A stretch of 64,000 bases of DNA, taken from contig CAVZSH010000005.1 of assembly GCA_963777915.1 (NCBI GenBank), forward strand, positions 744,001 to 808,000, given 5' to 3'. The notes under the pieces are model-generated. The model was not told the origin of the DNA and searched no databases. It saw nothing but the letters and a program-made list of their open reading frames with translations. Source of the stretch: CAVUPF01 sp963777915 (lineage in GTDB: Bacteria; Actinomycetota; Thermoleophilia; Solirubrobacterales; 70-9). The translations under genes were made by a program, and so were the position numbers. Within the stretch, counting starts at the first letter, position 1. Each line of letters begins with the position of its first letter. This document shows positions 41,667 through 51,907 of this stretch, piece after piece.

Positions 41667-43242
41667 CTCATCTGACGCCAACCGCGTCCACATCTTTGAC
41701 ACCACACTGAGAGACGGCGAGCAGTCGCCCGGAATCTCCCTGAACACCGCCGAGAAGGTGGAGATCGCCCAGCAGCTCGGCCGGCTCGGCGTCGACGTAA
41801 TCGAGGCCGGCTTCCCAATCACCTCACCGGGGGACTTCGAGGCGGTCCAGGAGATCTCTCGCAAGGTCGAGGGCCCGATCATCTGCGGCCTGGCACGTAC
41901 CCACAAGGCCGACATCGACGCCGCCTGGGGGGCGATCCGCGAGGCGGGACGGCCTCGCATTCACACCTTCATCTCCACATCCGACATCCATATCGAGCAC
42001 CAGCTGCAGACGACCCGAGAGGACGTCAAGGGCCAAGCCCGCGCCGCCGTCGCCCTGGCCAAGTCCTATTGCGAGGACGTCGAGTTCTCACCGATGGACG
42101 CGACTCGGGCCGAGATTGAGTTCACCGCTGAGGTTTGCGCGGTCGCGGTCAAGGAGGGCGCCACGGTCATCAACATCCCCGATACGGTCGGCTATGCCAC
42201 ACCGGAGGAGTACGCCGGCTACTTCCGGCGCCTCTACGAGCTGGTTCCCGGCCTGGGTGGGGTCGAGACCTCGGTTCATTGCCACGACGACCTCGGCCTG
42301 GCCGTCGCCAACTCCTATGCCGGCTTGCTGGCCGGGGCCCGCCAGGTCGAGTGCGCGATTAACGGAATCGGCGAGCGAGCCGGCAATTGCGCGCTGGAGG
42401 AGATTGTGATGCTGATCCGGACCCGTGAGGACATCCACGACCTCGACACAGCGCTCGACGCGCGCGAGCTAGCTCGTACAAGCCGTCTGGTCTCGCGCCT
42501 CACCGGCTACCCGGTCCAGCCCAACAAGGCGATCGTCGGCCGCAACGCCTTCGCCCATGAGTCCGGGATCCACCAGGACGGGGTGCTGAAGGAGCGCAGC
42601 ACCTACGAGATCATGGACGCGACGGAAGTCGGCCTGGAGTCGAACTCGATCGTCCTCGGCAAGCACTCCGGTCGCCACGCCCTGCGCGACGCCTTGGAGC
42701 AGCTCGGTTTCAAGGTTGAGGGCAATGCGCTCAACTCCGCCTTCAAGCGCTTCAAGGATGTCGCAGATCGCAAGAAGCAAGTGACAGCGCTGGACCTCGA
42801 GGCCATCGTCTCCGATGAGATGCGCGAGCGCTCAGACGCTCACGAGCTGGCCTGGTTCGAGGTCGAGGCCGGTTCGCGCCGCGAGCCGTTGGCGAGGGTG
42901 GCGGTGACCATGCCCTCCGGCGAGGAGTCAAGCGGCGAGTCGGGCGGAGACGGCCCGGTCGACGCGATCTTCCAGGCGATTCAGAGGGCAACCGGCGTCG
43001 ATTGCGAGCTGCGCCAATACACGGTCGAGGCGGTGACCGGTGGAGAGGACGCGCTCGGCGACGTGACCGTGATGCTGTTCGCCGCCGGGCGCTTGGCGAG
43101 CGGTCAAGGCGTAGCCACCGACATCCTCGAGGCCTCCGCGCGCGCCTACGTGCGAGCGCTCTCCAACGCATTAGAGGGTGCCGCGATCCGCGAGGCCGAG
43201 GCGGCGAGCGCCGGGTCGGCCGAGCGCACGCCCGGACCCTGA
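41659..43242 (+). CDS. leuA: 2-isopropylmalate synthase
   Basis: A 527-residue Claisen-condensing enzyme, first committed step of leucine synthesis. The catalytic start is VHIFDTTLRDGEQSPGISLN, with the metal site in VHCHDDLGLAVANS. NGIGERAGNCALEEIVM and NAFAHESGIHQDGVLK follow. The C-terminal LeuA dimer domain (from about residue 430) gives leucine feedback. The GTG at 41659 has a strong GGAGGAGG Shine-Dalgarno that is complementary to the leader peptide's leucine codons. The next gene encodes a regulator. Confidence 0.95.
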   Translation: MGPSSDANRVHIFDTTLRDGEQSPGISLNTAEKVEIAQQLGRLGVDVIEAGFPITSPGDFEAVQEISRKVEGPIICGLARTHKADIDAAWGAIREAGRPRIHTFISTSDIHIEHQLQTTREDVKGQARAAVALAKSYCEDVEFSPMDATRAEIEFTAEVCAVAVKEGATVINIPDTVGYATPEEYAGYFRRLYELVPGLGGVETSVHCHDDLGLAVANSYAGLLAGARQVECAINGIGERAGNCALEEIVMLIRTREDIHDLDTALDARELARTSRLVSRLTGYPVQPNKAIVGRNAFAHESGIHQDGVLKERSTYEIMDATEVGLESNSIVLGKHSGRHALRDALEQLGFKVEGNALNSAFKRFKDVADRKKQVTALDLEAIVSDEMRERSDAHELAWFEVEAGSRREPLARVAVTMPSGEESSGESGGDGPVDAIFQAIQRATGVDCELRQYTVEAVTGGEDALGDVTVMLFAAGRLASGQGVATDILEASARAYVRALSNALEGAAIREAEAASAGSAERTPGP

Positions 43243-43371
43243 CTGCTCGCAAACGGGCCTCGCGTGGGGAGGGTGCCTTCACCTTTCGGGACCCTCCTTT
43301 CCGCCGGCCGATTCTGGATCTGCGCGCCGCTTTGATTGAAGACAAATGTATGTGATAGCGTACGAACCCGG

Positions 43372-44004
43372 ATGAGCCGAGTGGCCCAGATGAGCCCGCC
43401 CCTGAAAGCGCAGCGACCGAAAGCGATCGTCGAACCGCACGGCGCTTCTGGTGCCGGCCGTCGCATCCGCGCCTTGCGAGAGGCGATGGGCTGGTCGCTG
43501 CGTGACCTTGCCGAGCGCAGTGGTGTCAGCGCCCCAATGCTCTCGCAAGTCGAGCGAGGAGAGACCAGCCCGACCCTGGCTGTGGCCACCAAGATTGCCT
43601 CCGGCCTTGAATTGACTCTGTCGCAGCTGCTGCGACTGGACGAGGGCGAGCACGTCGCCGTCAGCCGGGAGGGTGAGCGGCGCCGATACCAGCGAGGCGG
43701 TCACCGCTTCGAGGAGTTGACGCCGCCGCTACCGGGACAGCGGGCCGACGTCTCCCTGCACACCCTTGAGCCCGGCGCGGCGACCGGGGGGCGCCAGGAC
43801 CCGCCGATGCATGAGCCCGGCAGCCGCGAGACAGCCGTTGTCCTCGCCGGATCTCTGGCGCTGATCGTCGATGGGACCCGCTATCAGTTACAAGCAGAGG
43901 ACGGCGTCACCTTCGACGCCGATCTTCCCCATCGCTTCGAGAACGAAGGCGAGGAGCCGACCCGCTTCCTCGCCGTGATCGTCGCCGGCCTGCGGCGGAG
44001 CTAA
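43372..44004 (+). CDS. XRE-type HTH regulator with C-terminal cupin domain
   Basis: A 210-residue regulator. The HTH lies at about residues 29-85 (IRALREAMGWSLRDLAERSG and VSAPMLSQVERGETSPTLAV) and the cupin at about 130-205 (LHTLEPGAATGG to ADLPHRFENEGEEPTRF). Such proteins bind a small ligand with the cupin. Its place between leuA and leuC suggests control of leucine genes. The ATG at 43372 is likely; a second at 43390 is possible. An AT-rich stretch at 43331-43366 (TTGATT and TGATAG) is a probable promoter. The ligand is unknown. Confidence 0.82.
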   Translation: MSRVAQMSPPLKAQRPKAIVEPHGASGAGRRIRALREAMGWSLRDLAERSGVSAPMLSQVERGETSPTLAVATKIASGLELTLSQLLRLDEGEHVAVSREGERRRYQRGGHRFEELTPPLPGQRADVSLHTLEPGAATGGRQDPPMHEPGSRETAVVLAGSLALIVDGTRYQLQAEDGVTFDADLPHRFENEGEEPTRFLAVIVAGLRRS

Positions 44005-44016
44005 GGAGGAGGCTCG

Positions 44017-45402
44017 ATGCCAAAGACGATGTTCGACAAGATCTGGGAGGCCCACGAGGTCTCCGGCGGCCTCATCTACATCGACCTGCACCTAATCCAC
44101 GAGGTGACCTCGCCGCAGGCCTTCGACGGACTGCGACTTGCCGGGCGCGGGGTGCGCCGAGCAGACAAGACGATCGCCACCGCCGATCACAACGTTCCTA
44201 CCGACGGCACCAAGGCCGCGCGGCTGATCGCCGATGAGCTCTCCCGGATCCAGGTCGAGACGCTGGAGCGAAACTGCAGGGAGTTCGGCATCCCGCTCTA
44301 CTCGCTGGGGTCCGAGCGGCAGGGCATCGTCCACGTGATCGGGCCGGAGCTGGGCGTCACCCAGCCCGGGATGACGATCGTATGTGGTGACAGCCACACC
44401 TCGACCCACGGCGCCTTCGGGGCGCTTGCCTTCGGCATCGGCACCTCCGAGGTCGAGCACGTACTGGCGACCCAATGCCTGGTTCAGAAGCGGCCGCGGA
44501 CGATGAGGATCTCCTATGCGGGCCAGCTGGGTGCAGGCGTCACCCCCAAGGACTTGATCCTGGCGACGATCGGCCGCCTTGGTACCGGCGGTATGACTGG
44601 CCATGCGGTCGAGTACGCCGGGCCGGCGATCGAGTCGCTTTCGATGTCTGGTCGGATGACCGTCTGCAATATGACGATCGAGGGCGGCGGGCGAGCCGGC
44701 ATGATCGCCCCCGACGAGACGACGTTTGAGTGGGTGCGCGGCCGAGCCGCCGCGCCGCGGGACTTCGACGCCGCGGTCGAAAGCTGGCGCGCTCTGCCGA
44801 GCGATCGCGGTGCGGACTTCGACGCCGAGGTCGAGGTCGACGCCTCCACTCTCTCGCCGATGGTCACCTGGGGAACGAACCCCGGGATGGTGGTCGAGGT
44901 GACCGACTCGGTTCCCGATCCGGCCGCGCTGGAATCGCCGGCCGACCGCGAATCGGCCGAACGCGCCCTCGCCTATATGGCGCTGCGGCCCGGCACCCCG
45001 ATCACCGAGCTGGCGCTGGACCGGGTCTTCATCGGCTCCTGCACCAACTCGCGCGTCGAGGATCTGCGTGAGGCGGCCGCGGTGGTCGACGGCCGACGCG
45101 TCGCCGACTCGGTGCGGGCGATGGTCGTTCCCGGCTCCCAGGAGGTAAAAGCGAGTGCCGAGGCGGAGGGCCTTGACGAGGTCTTCCGCACCGCCGGCTT
45201 TGAATGGCGTGAGGCGGGCTGCTCGATGTGCCTCGGGATGAACCCCGATGTCCTCGCGGAAGGCGAGCGCTGCGCATCGACCTCGAACCGGAACTTCGAG
45301 GGACGGCAGGGGAGGGGGGGGAGAACCCACCTGGTCAGCCCGCGGATGGCCGCGGCCGCCGCGATCGAGGGACATTTCGTCGACATCAGGGATTGGAGCT
45401 GA
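44017..45402 (+). CDS. leuC: 3-isopropylmalate dehydratase large subunit
   Basis: A 461-residue aconitase-family subunit holding the [4Fe-4S] cluster. The cluster cysteines are in FIGSCTNSRVEDLREAA and GCSMCLGMNPD. HEVTSPQAFDGLRLAGRGVR, CGDSHTSTHGAFGALAFGIG and SNRNFEGRQGRGGRTHLVSP are typical. A GGAGGAGG Shine-Dalgarno precedes the ATG. leuD follows after 2 bases. LeuCD may also isomerise citramalate made by CimA. Confidence 0.95.
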   Translation: MPKTMFDKIWEAHEVSGGLIYIDLHLIHEVTSPQAFDGLRLAGRGVRRADKTIATADHNVPTDGTKAARLIADELSRIQVETLERNCREFGIPLYSLGSERQGIVHVIGPELGVTQPGMTIVCGDSHTSTHGAFGALAFGIGTSEVEHVLATQCLVQKRPRTMRISYAGQLGAGVTPKDLILATIGRLGTGGMTGHAVEYAGPAIESLSMSGRMTVCNMTIEGGGRAGMIAPDETTFEWVRGRAAAPRDFDAAVESWRALPSDRGADFDAEVEVDASTLSPMVTWGTNPGMVVEVTDSVPDPAALESPADRESAERALAYMALRPGTPITELALDRVFIGSCTNSRVEDLREAAAVVDGRRVADSVRAMVVPGSQEVKASAEAEGLDEVFRTAGFEWREAGCSMCLGMNPDVLAEGERCASTSNRNFEGRQGRGGRTHLVSPRMAAAAAIEGHFVDIRDWS

Positions 45403-45404
45403 AG

Positions 45405-45968
45405 ATGAGGGCGATCGACGTGATCGAGGGCAGGGTCTCGGTGTTGGACCGGGCCGACGTGGACACCGACCAGATCATTCCCAAGCAGTTCCTCAAGCGG
45501 GTTGAGCGGACCGGCTTCGGAGAGTTCCTCTTTTATGACTGGATCCGCTCCGGGGAGATCGAGCTGGAGTCGAACCCGATCCTGGTGGCGGGGCGCAACT
45601 TCGGCTGTGGCTCCTCCCGCGAGCATGCCCCCTGGGCGCTTCAGGACTTCGGCTTCGAGGCGATCGTTGCACCATCTTTCGCCGACATCTTCTACGTCAA
45701 CTGCACCAAGATCGGACTGCTCCCGGTGATCCTCGACGAGGATCACTGCCATGCGGTCGCCGAGGCGGGCGAGGCGCGGATCGACGTCGATGACGAGACC
45801 GTCACCTGCGCAGCCGGTGTCTTTGAGTTCGAGGTCGAGGCCGACATCAAGCACCGACTCCTCAACGGCCTCGACGACATCGGCATTACCCTGGAGGGCG
45901 CGGCGGCAATCGACGCATTTGAGTCTTCTGGGGCCGCCGACCGCGGCCCGATCACCACAGCCCTCTGA
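45405..45968 (+). CDS. leuD: 3-isopropylmalate dehydratase small subunit
   Basis: A 187-residue small subunit giving substrate specificity. Typical regions are VLDRADVDTDQIIPKQFLKR, LVAGRNFGCGSSREHAPWAL and IVAPSFADIFYVNCTKIGLL. The ATG at 45405 follows the leuC stop by 2 bases. Its TGA overlaps the start of a methyltransferase gene by one base (TGATG), so the three genes are coupled. Confidence 0.95.
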   Translation: MRAIDVIEGRVSVLDRADVDTDQIIPKQFLKRVERTGFGEFLFYDWIRSGEIELESNPILVAGRNFGCGSSREHAPWALQDFGFEAIVAPSFADIFYVNCTKIGLLPVILDEDHCHAVAEAGEARIDVDDETVTCAAGVFEFEVEADIKHRLLNGLDDIGITLEGAAAIDAFESSGAADRGPITTAL

Positions 45969-46729
45969 TGGCCGGGGCCACTCGCGACTGGGACGCTCGC
46001 GCTTACCAGCGGGTGTCGGTGCCGCATGAGGAGTGGGCAAGCGCTGTGCTCGACCGCCTTTCACCGCGCGGCGATGAGACCGTGCTCGACGCTGGCTGCG
46101 GCAGTGGTCGAGTGACCCGCCTGCTGATCGAGCGGCTGCCCCGGGGTCGGGTGGTTGCGGTCGACGGCTCGCGGTCAATGATCGGGGAGGTCCGCTCGGT
46201 GCTCCGCCCGCAGGACCGCGCGCTGGTCTGCGACCTGACCGAACTGGAGTTGGACGCGCGCGTAGATGCGGTGTTCTCCAGTGCTGTTTTCCACTGGATT
46301 GTTGACCACGATCTGCTGTTCCGGCGGCTGGTTGCGGCATTAATGCCCGGAGGCCGACTTGCGGCGCAGTGCGGAGGGGCGGGGAACATCGATTCCTTCC
46401 GCGTCGCCGGGGAGGAAGTCGCCGCCCGCGATCCCTACAGGAGCTACTTCGAGGGCTTCGAGCGGCCATGGAACTACGCGGGACCCGAGGAGACGACGGC
46501 GCGATTGGAATGCGCCGGGTTCCGTGACGTCCAGTGTTGGCTCGAGCCTTGGGCGGTGGTCCCGCCCGAGCCAACCGAGTTCGCCCGGACCGTCTGCCTT
46601 GGCGCCCACTTGGAGTCGCTCCCAGCGGAGTTGCGCGACCGGTTCGTTGCCGACGTGCTCGCTACCCAGGGAGAGCCGCTGAGTCTTGACTACGTTCGCC
46701 TCAACATCGACGCCCGCGCCCCGTCATAG
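45968..46729 (+). CDS. SAM-dependent methyltransferase (trans-aconitate methyltransferase-like)
   Basis: A 253-residue class I methyltransferase. Motif I is VLDAGCGSGRVTRLLIERLP (about residues 40-59), followed by VVAVDGSRSMIGEV and AVFSSAVFHWIVDHDLLFRR. The C-terminal part resembles Tam/trans-aconitate methyltransferases. Its start overlaps the leuD stop by one base. Yeast Tmt1 methylates both trans-aconitate and 3-isopropylmalate, so a role on leucine-pathway or aconitase by-products fits the position. That substrate is inference. Confidence 0.8.
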   Translation: MAGATRDWDARAYQRVSVPHEEWASAVLDRLSPRGDETVLDAGCGSGRVTRLLIERLPRGRVVAVDGSRSMIGEVRSVLRPQDRALVCDLTELELDARVDAVFSSAVFHWIVDHDLLFRRLVAALMPGGRLAAQCGGAGNIDSFRVAGEEVAARDPYRSYFEGFERPWNYAGPEETTARLECAGFRDVQCWLEPWAVVPPEPTEFARTVCLGAHLESLPAELRDRFVADVLATQGEPLSLDYVRLNIDARAPS

Positions 46730-46899
46730 GTGGCCGACTTTTTGCGCCCTCCGGGGACTGCGCATGAGTAGGCGATCTCGCCTTCCGCAGCCGCGGGGAG
46801 CTTCGAGGCGAGCTGGCACGAGGTCGGCTAGGCGGTCGCGATCGCCCACTTCGCCTAAGTTGCGCAGCTGCGCTCGGTCTACCCATAGCGGACTGCGCA

Positions 46900-46905
46900 T
46901 AAAGT
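46900..46905 (+). promoter_or_regulatory. -10-like hexamer for leuB
   Basis: TAAAGT ends 7 bases before the ATG at 46913. This supports 46913 over the GTG at 46904 and fits a leaderless leuB mRNA. The 183-base gap from the methyltransferase gene shows no other gene. Confidence 0.4.
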
Positions 46906-46912
46906 GAGCCCG

Positions 46913-48022
46913 ATGAGCGCAGCACCCCACATAGTTGTCCTGCCAGGGGACGGGATCGGGCCGGAGATCATCGGCGCAGCGCAAGAGCTGCTGGCGGCCT
47001 TCGGCGAGTTCAGGTTCGAGGAGCAGCTGATCGGCGGTGCCTCGATCGACGCCCACGGGACCGCCCTGACCGACGAGGTCCTCGATGCCTGTCGTGCCGC
47101 CGACGCGGTTCTGCTTGGTGCGGTCGGCGGTCCCAAATGGGACACGACGGACCCCGGCGCTCCCCGTCCCGAGCAGGGCCTCCTCGGCTTGCGCAAGGGG
47201 ATGGGCCTCTACGCCAACCTGCGCCCGGTGCGTCCCAGCCCTGCGCTGGTCGCCTCCAGCCCACTGCGCGAGGAGCGGATCGCCGGCACCGACCTGCTGG
47301 TGGTACGGGAGCTAACCGGCGGGATCTACTTCGGCGACAGCGGCCGCAACGGCGAGACCGCCCACGACACCTGCGAGTACTCCACCGCCGAGGTCGAGCG
47401 AATCGCCCACGTCGCCTTTGAGGCCGCCCAACAGCGGGCGGAGCAGTCGAGCCGCAGGCCGCGGGTCACCTCGGTCGACAAGGCCAACGTGCTGGAGACG
47501 TCGCGGCTCTGGCGCGAGGTGGTCGGGCGGGTCGCTTCGGCGTATCCCGACGTCGCTCTTGACAACCTGTTGGTCGACAACGCCGCGATGCAGCTCGTCT
47601 CGCGCCCGGCCGACTTCGACGTGATCGTCACCGAGAACCTCTTCGGCGACATCCTCAGCGACGAGTCCGCGATGCTCACCGGCTCGCTGGGAATGCTTCC
47701 CTCGGCAAGCCTCGGCGCCGCCGGCCTCCCCGGTCTCTTTGAGCCGGTCCACGGCTCCGCCCCCGACATTGCCGGCAGGGGGACCGCCAACCCGCTTGCC
47801 ACTTTCCTCTCAGCAGCAATGATGCTGCGCTACGGACTCGACCAGCCGGAGGAGGCGGGCCGGATCGAGGCCGCGATCGACGCCGTCCTCGAACGGGGTT
47901 TGCGCACCCCCGACCTCGCGGGCGGGACCCTCGTGGAGGCGCCGTTGCCCGAGGTCCCGGCCGAGGTCGAGGTCGGCACCGCAGAGATGACCGGTGCGGT
48001 TTTGGCGGAGCTTTCCTCGTAG
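46913..48022 (+). CDS. leuB: 3-isopropylmalate dehydrogenase
   Basis: A 369-residue NAD-dependent enzyme of the isocitrate dehydrogenase family, third step of leucine synthesis. PHIVVLPGDGIGPEIIGAAQ opens the protein. LLVVRELTGGIYFGDSG, SVDKANVLETSRLWREVVGR, LLVDNAAMQLVSRPADFDVI and VTENLFGDILSDESAMLTGS hold substrate and metal residues. PVHGSAPDIAGRGTANPLAT is the NAD loop. A GTG nine bases upstream is an alternative start. ilvE follows after 16 bases. Confidence 0.95.
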   Translation: MSAAPHIVVLPGDGIGPEIIGAAQELLAAFGEFRFEEQLIGGASIDAHGTALTDEVLDACRAADAVLLGAVGGPKWDTTDPGAPRPEQGLLGLRKGMGLYANLRPVRPSPALVASSPLREERIAGTDLLVVRELTGGIYFGDSGRNGETAHDTCEYSTAEVERIAHVAFEAAQQRAEQSSRRPRVTSVDKANVLETSRLWREVVGRVASAYPDVALDNLLVDNAAMQLVSRPADFDVIVTENLFGDILSDESAMLTGSLGMLPSASLGAAGLPGLFEPVHGSAPDIAGRGTANPLATFLSAAMMLRYGLDQPEEAGRIEAAIDAVLERGLRTPDLAGGTLVEAPLPEVPAEVEVGTAEMTGAVLAELSS

Positions 48023-48038
48023 GGCATACTTCTGCTCC

Positions 48039-48989
48039 ATGGAATCCGCCGAGTTGATTTGGCACAACGGCGAGTTCGTGCCCTGGAGGGACGCCAAGGT
48101 CCACGTCCTCAGCCATGGCCTGCACTATGGCACCGGCGTTTTCGAGGGGATTCGCTGTTATGAGACCGAGCGCGGCCCGGCGGTCTTCCGCCACCCCGAG
48201 CACCTCGAGCGCCTCGCGAAGTCAGCCGAGCTCTACTACTTCGACCTGCCTTACTCCGCTGAGGAGCTGCGCGGCGCAACCCACGAGCTGATCCGTCGCA
48301 ACGGCCTTCGCTCCTGCTATATCCGCCCACTCGCCTTCCGCGGCTATGGAGAGATGGGCCTCTATGCAAAGAGCGCGCCTATCGAGGTAGTCGTAGCCGT
48401 CTGGCCCTGGGGCGCATACCTAGGCGAGGAGGGGAAGCGAAACGGCATCCGCACCAAGGTCTCCTCTTGGCGGACGATCTCCGCCGACAGCCTGATTCCA
48501 CACGCCAAGGCCTCTGGCCAGTACCTCAACTCAATTCTCGCCAAGACCGAGTCGGCCAACGCCGGCTACGACGAGGCGATCCTGCTCGACCAGCATGGCT
48601 GCGTCTCGGAGGGCTCGGGCGAGAACGTCTTCGTCATCCGCGACGGGGTCCTCTGCACTCCCGGGCACACCTCTGCCATCCTCGACGGGATTACCCGCGC
48701 CTCGGTGATCCAGATCGCCCTTGACCTCGGCTATAAGGTCGAGGAGCGCGATATCGCCCGCGCCGAGCTCTACCTCGCAGACGAGGTTTTCCTCACCGGC
48801 ACCGCCGCCGAGCTGGTCCCGGTTCGCTCGGTTGACGACCATGAGCTGGGCAAGCCGGGCGAAGTGACTCGAGTGATCCAGGCCAAGTTCGAGGATGCCC
48901 TGCACGGCAGAGCCGAGGAGTACCTGGAGTGGCTTGATTTCGTCGAGGCGCCGAGCGTAGTTGACCGACCGAGTAAGGTCAGTTCCTGA
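48039..48989 (+). CDS. ilvE: branched-chain amino acid aminotransferase
   Basis: A 316-residue class IV PLP enzyme, last step of valine, leucine and isoleucine synthesis. LHYGTGVFEGIRCYETERGP and the PLP lysine in LIPHAKASGQYLNSILAK are diagnostic. ILLDQHGCVSEGSGENVFVI and LADEVFLTGTAAELVPVRSV complete the fold. The ATG at 48039 opens the family N-terminus; a CATACT element lies 8 bases upstream. The TGA overlaps an ATG that opens a 15-codon frame before cimA. Confidence 0.95.
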   Translation: MESAELIWHNGEFVPWRDAKVHVLSHGLHYGTGVFEGIRCYETERGPAVFRHPEHLERLAKSAELYYFDLPYSAEELRGATHELIRRNGLRSCYIRPLAFRGYGEMGLYAKSAPIEVVVAVWPWGAYLGEEGKRNGIRTKVSSWRTISADSLIPHAKASGQYLNSILAKTESANAGYDEAILLDQHGCVSEGSGENVFVIRDGVLCTPGHTSAILDGITRASVIQIALDLGYKVEERDIARAELYLADEVFLTGTAAELVPVRSVDDHELGKPGEVTRVIQAKFEDALHGRAEEYLEWLDFVEAPSVVDRPSKVSS

Positions 48990-49025
48990 TGCGTCGCCGT
49001 TTCGAGGCAGTCGGCCGAATTACCC

Positions 49026-49076
49026 CAGCCGCCTAGCGGCTGGCGCGGCGTTGCCGCGCAGGCGGGCCGCAGGCCC
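49026..49076 (+). terminator. three hairpins in tandem between ilvE and cimA
   Basis: CAGCCG-CCTAG-CGGCTG (49026-49042), GCGCGGC-GTT-GCCGCGC (49043-49059) and GGGCC-GCA-GGCCC (49064-49076) follow one another, with TCTCTCC after the last. They could end ilvE transcription or act as an attenuator for cimA. A 15-codon frame (48989-49036) stops inside the first loop. Confidence 0.5.
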
Positions 49077-49108
49077 TCTCTCCGATCCCTCGAATCGAAA
49101 GGCGGCAG

Positions 49109-50677
<1,569 letters not shown>

Positions 50678-50779
50678 GCGGTGGGCCCTGCACAAGCGTC
50701 CATCTCTGGCACCCTGTCTCGCGAGCTGGGCGCCCGGACCCGCAGTGGGCGCCCAGCGGCGAGTAGGGTGGCCGCCGAT

Positions 50780-51907
50780 ATGGGCGGATTCCCGGACAGC
50801 GAGGAGATCCCCCTCGCGCGGCCCGAGATCGGGGCGCGTGAGGGGGAACTGGCGCTCGACGTGCTGCGTTCCGGGCGGCTCTCGCTGGGGCCGATGGGGG
50901 AACGCTTCGAGCGTGAATTCTCGACCTGGCTAGGGGTTGAGGACGCGCTCGCAGTCTCCAGCGGGACGGCCGCGCTCCACCTCGGGGTGCGGGCGCTCGA
51001 GTGGGGCCCGGGCGACGAGGTGCTGACCAGTCCCTTCAGCTTCGTCGCCTCGGCGAACTGCATCCTCTACGAGGGCGCGCGCCCGGTCTTCTGCGACGTC
51101 GACCCCGAGACGCTGAACCTTGATCCTGCCGCCGTTGAGGCAGCGGTGGGGGAGCGCGCGACGGGCATCTTGCCGGTCCACATCTTCGGCTACCCGGCGG
51201 CAATGCCGACTCTGGAGGCAACCGCCGCGCGGCGCGGACTCGGCATCCTCGAGGACGCTTGCGAGGCGCTTGGGGCCGTCGACTCGGAGGGGCAGATGGT
51301 GGGTGCCAGGGGCAATCTGGCCACCTTCGCCTTCTACGCTAACAAGCAGCTGACCACGGGCGAGGGGGGGATGATCGTCCCCACCAGCACCGCTGTCGCC
51401 GCCCGGCTGCGCTCCGAGCGCAATCAGGGCCGGGCCGCCGACATGGGCTGGCTCGACCACGGCGGACTCGGCTTTAACTACCGACTCTCCGACATCGCCG
51501 CGGCGCTCGGCGTCGCCCAGCTCGAGCGACTTGACACGATGCTCGCGGATCGCTCGCGGGTCGCCGGGCTCTACGAAGAAGGCCTTGCCGACATCGAGGA
51601 CCTGCGGGCGCCGGGCGCCGGGCGCGGAGCAGAGCGGCGCAGCTGGTTCGTCTACGCCGTCTTTCTGCCCGCCGACGTGGACCGCGACGCGACGATCGCC
51701 CGCCTCGCCGAGCGGGGTATCGCCAGCAAGGCATACCTGCCTTGTATCCACCTCTTTCCCCACCTGCGCGAGCTCGGCTATCGGGAGGGCCAGTTCCCGG
51801 TAGCCGAAGAGGCTGCGGCGCGCTCTCTGGCGCTTCCGTTCTTCCCGACGATGAGCGAGTCCCAAGTCGTGCGGGTGTGCGAGGCTCTTGCCGAATCGCT
51901 CCATTGA
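50780..51907 (+). CDS. DegT/DnrJ/EryC1/StrS-type aminotransferase
   Basis: A 375-residue PLP enzyme of the family that aminates nucleotide-linked keto-sugars. Typical regions are VSSGTAALHLGVRALEWGPG, PVHIFGYPAAMPTLE, ILEDACEALGA and the PLP lysine in FAFYANKQLTTGEGGMI. The GLGFNYRLSDIAAALGVAQL segment is also diagnostic. The sugar substrate is unknown and no sugar-pathway genes are adjacent. The ATG at 50780 is chosen; an in-frame GTG lies at 50768. The TGA overlaps the argH start by one base, which suggests cotranscription with argH. Confidence 0.85.
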   Translation: MGGFPDSEEIPLARPEIGAREGELALDVLRSGRLSLGPMGERFEREFSTWLGVEDALAVSSGTAALHLGVRALEWGPGDEVLTSPFSFVASANCILYEGARPVFCDVDPETLNLDPAAVEAAVGERATGILPVHIFGYPAAMPTLEATAARRGLGILEDACEALGAVDSEGQMVGARGNLATFAFYANKQLTTGEGGMIVPTSTAVAARLRSERNQGRAADMGWLDHGGLGFNYRLSDIAAALGVAQLERLDTMLADRSRVAGLYEEGLADIEDLRAPGAGRGAERRSWFVYAVFLPADVDRDATIARLAERGIASKAYLPCIHLFPHLRELGYREGQFPVAEEAAARSLALPFFPTMSESQVVRVCEALAESLH

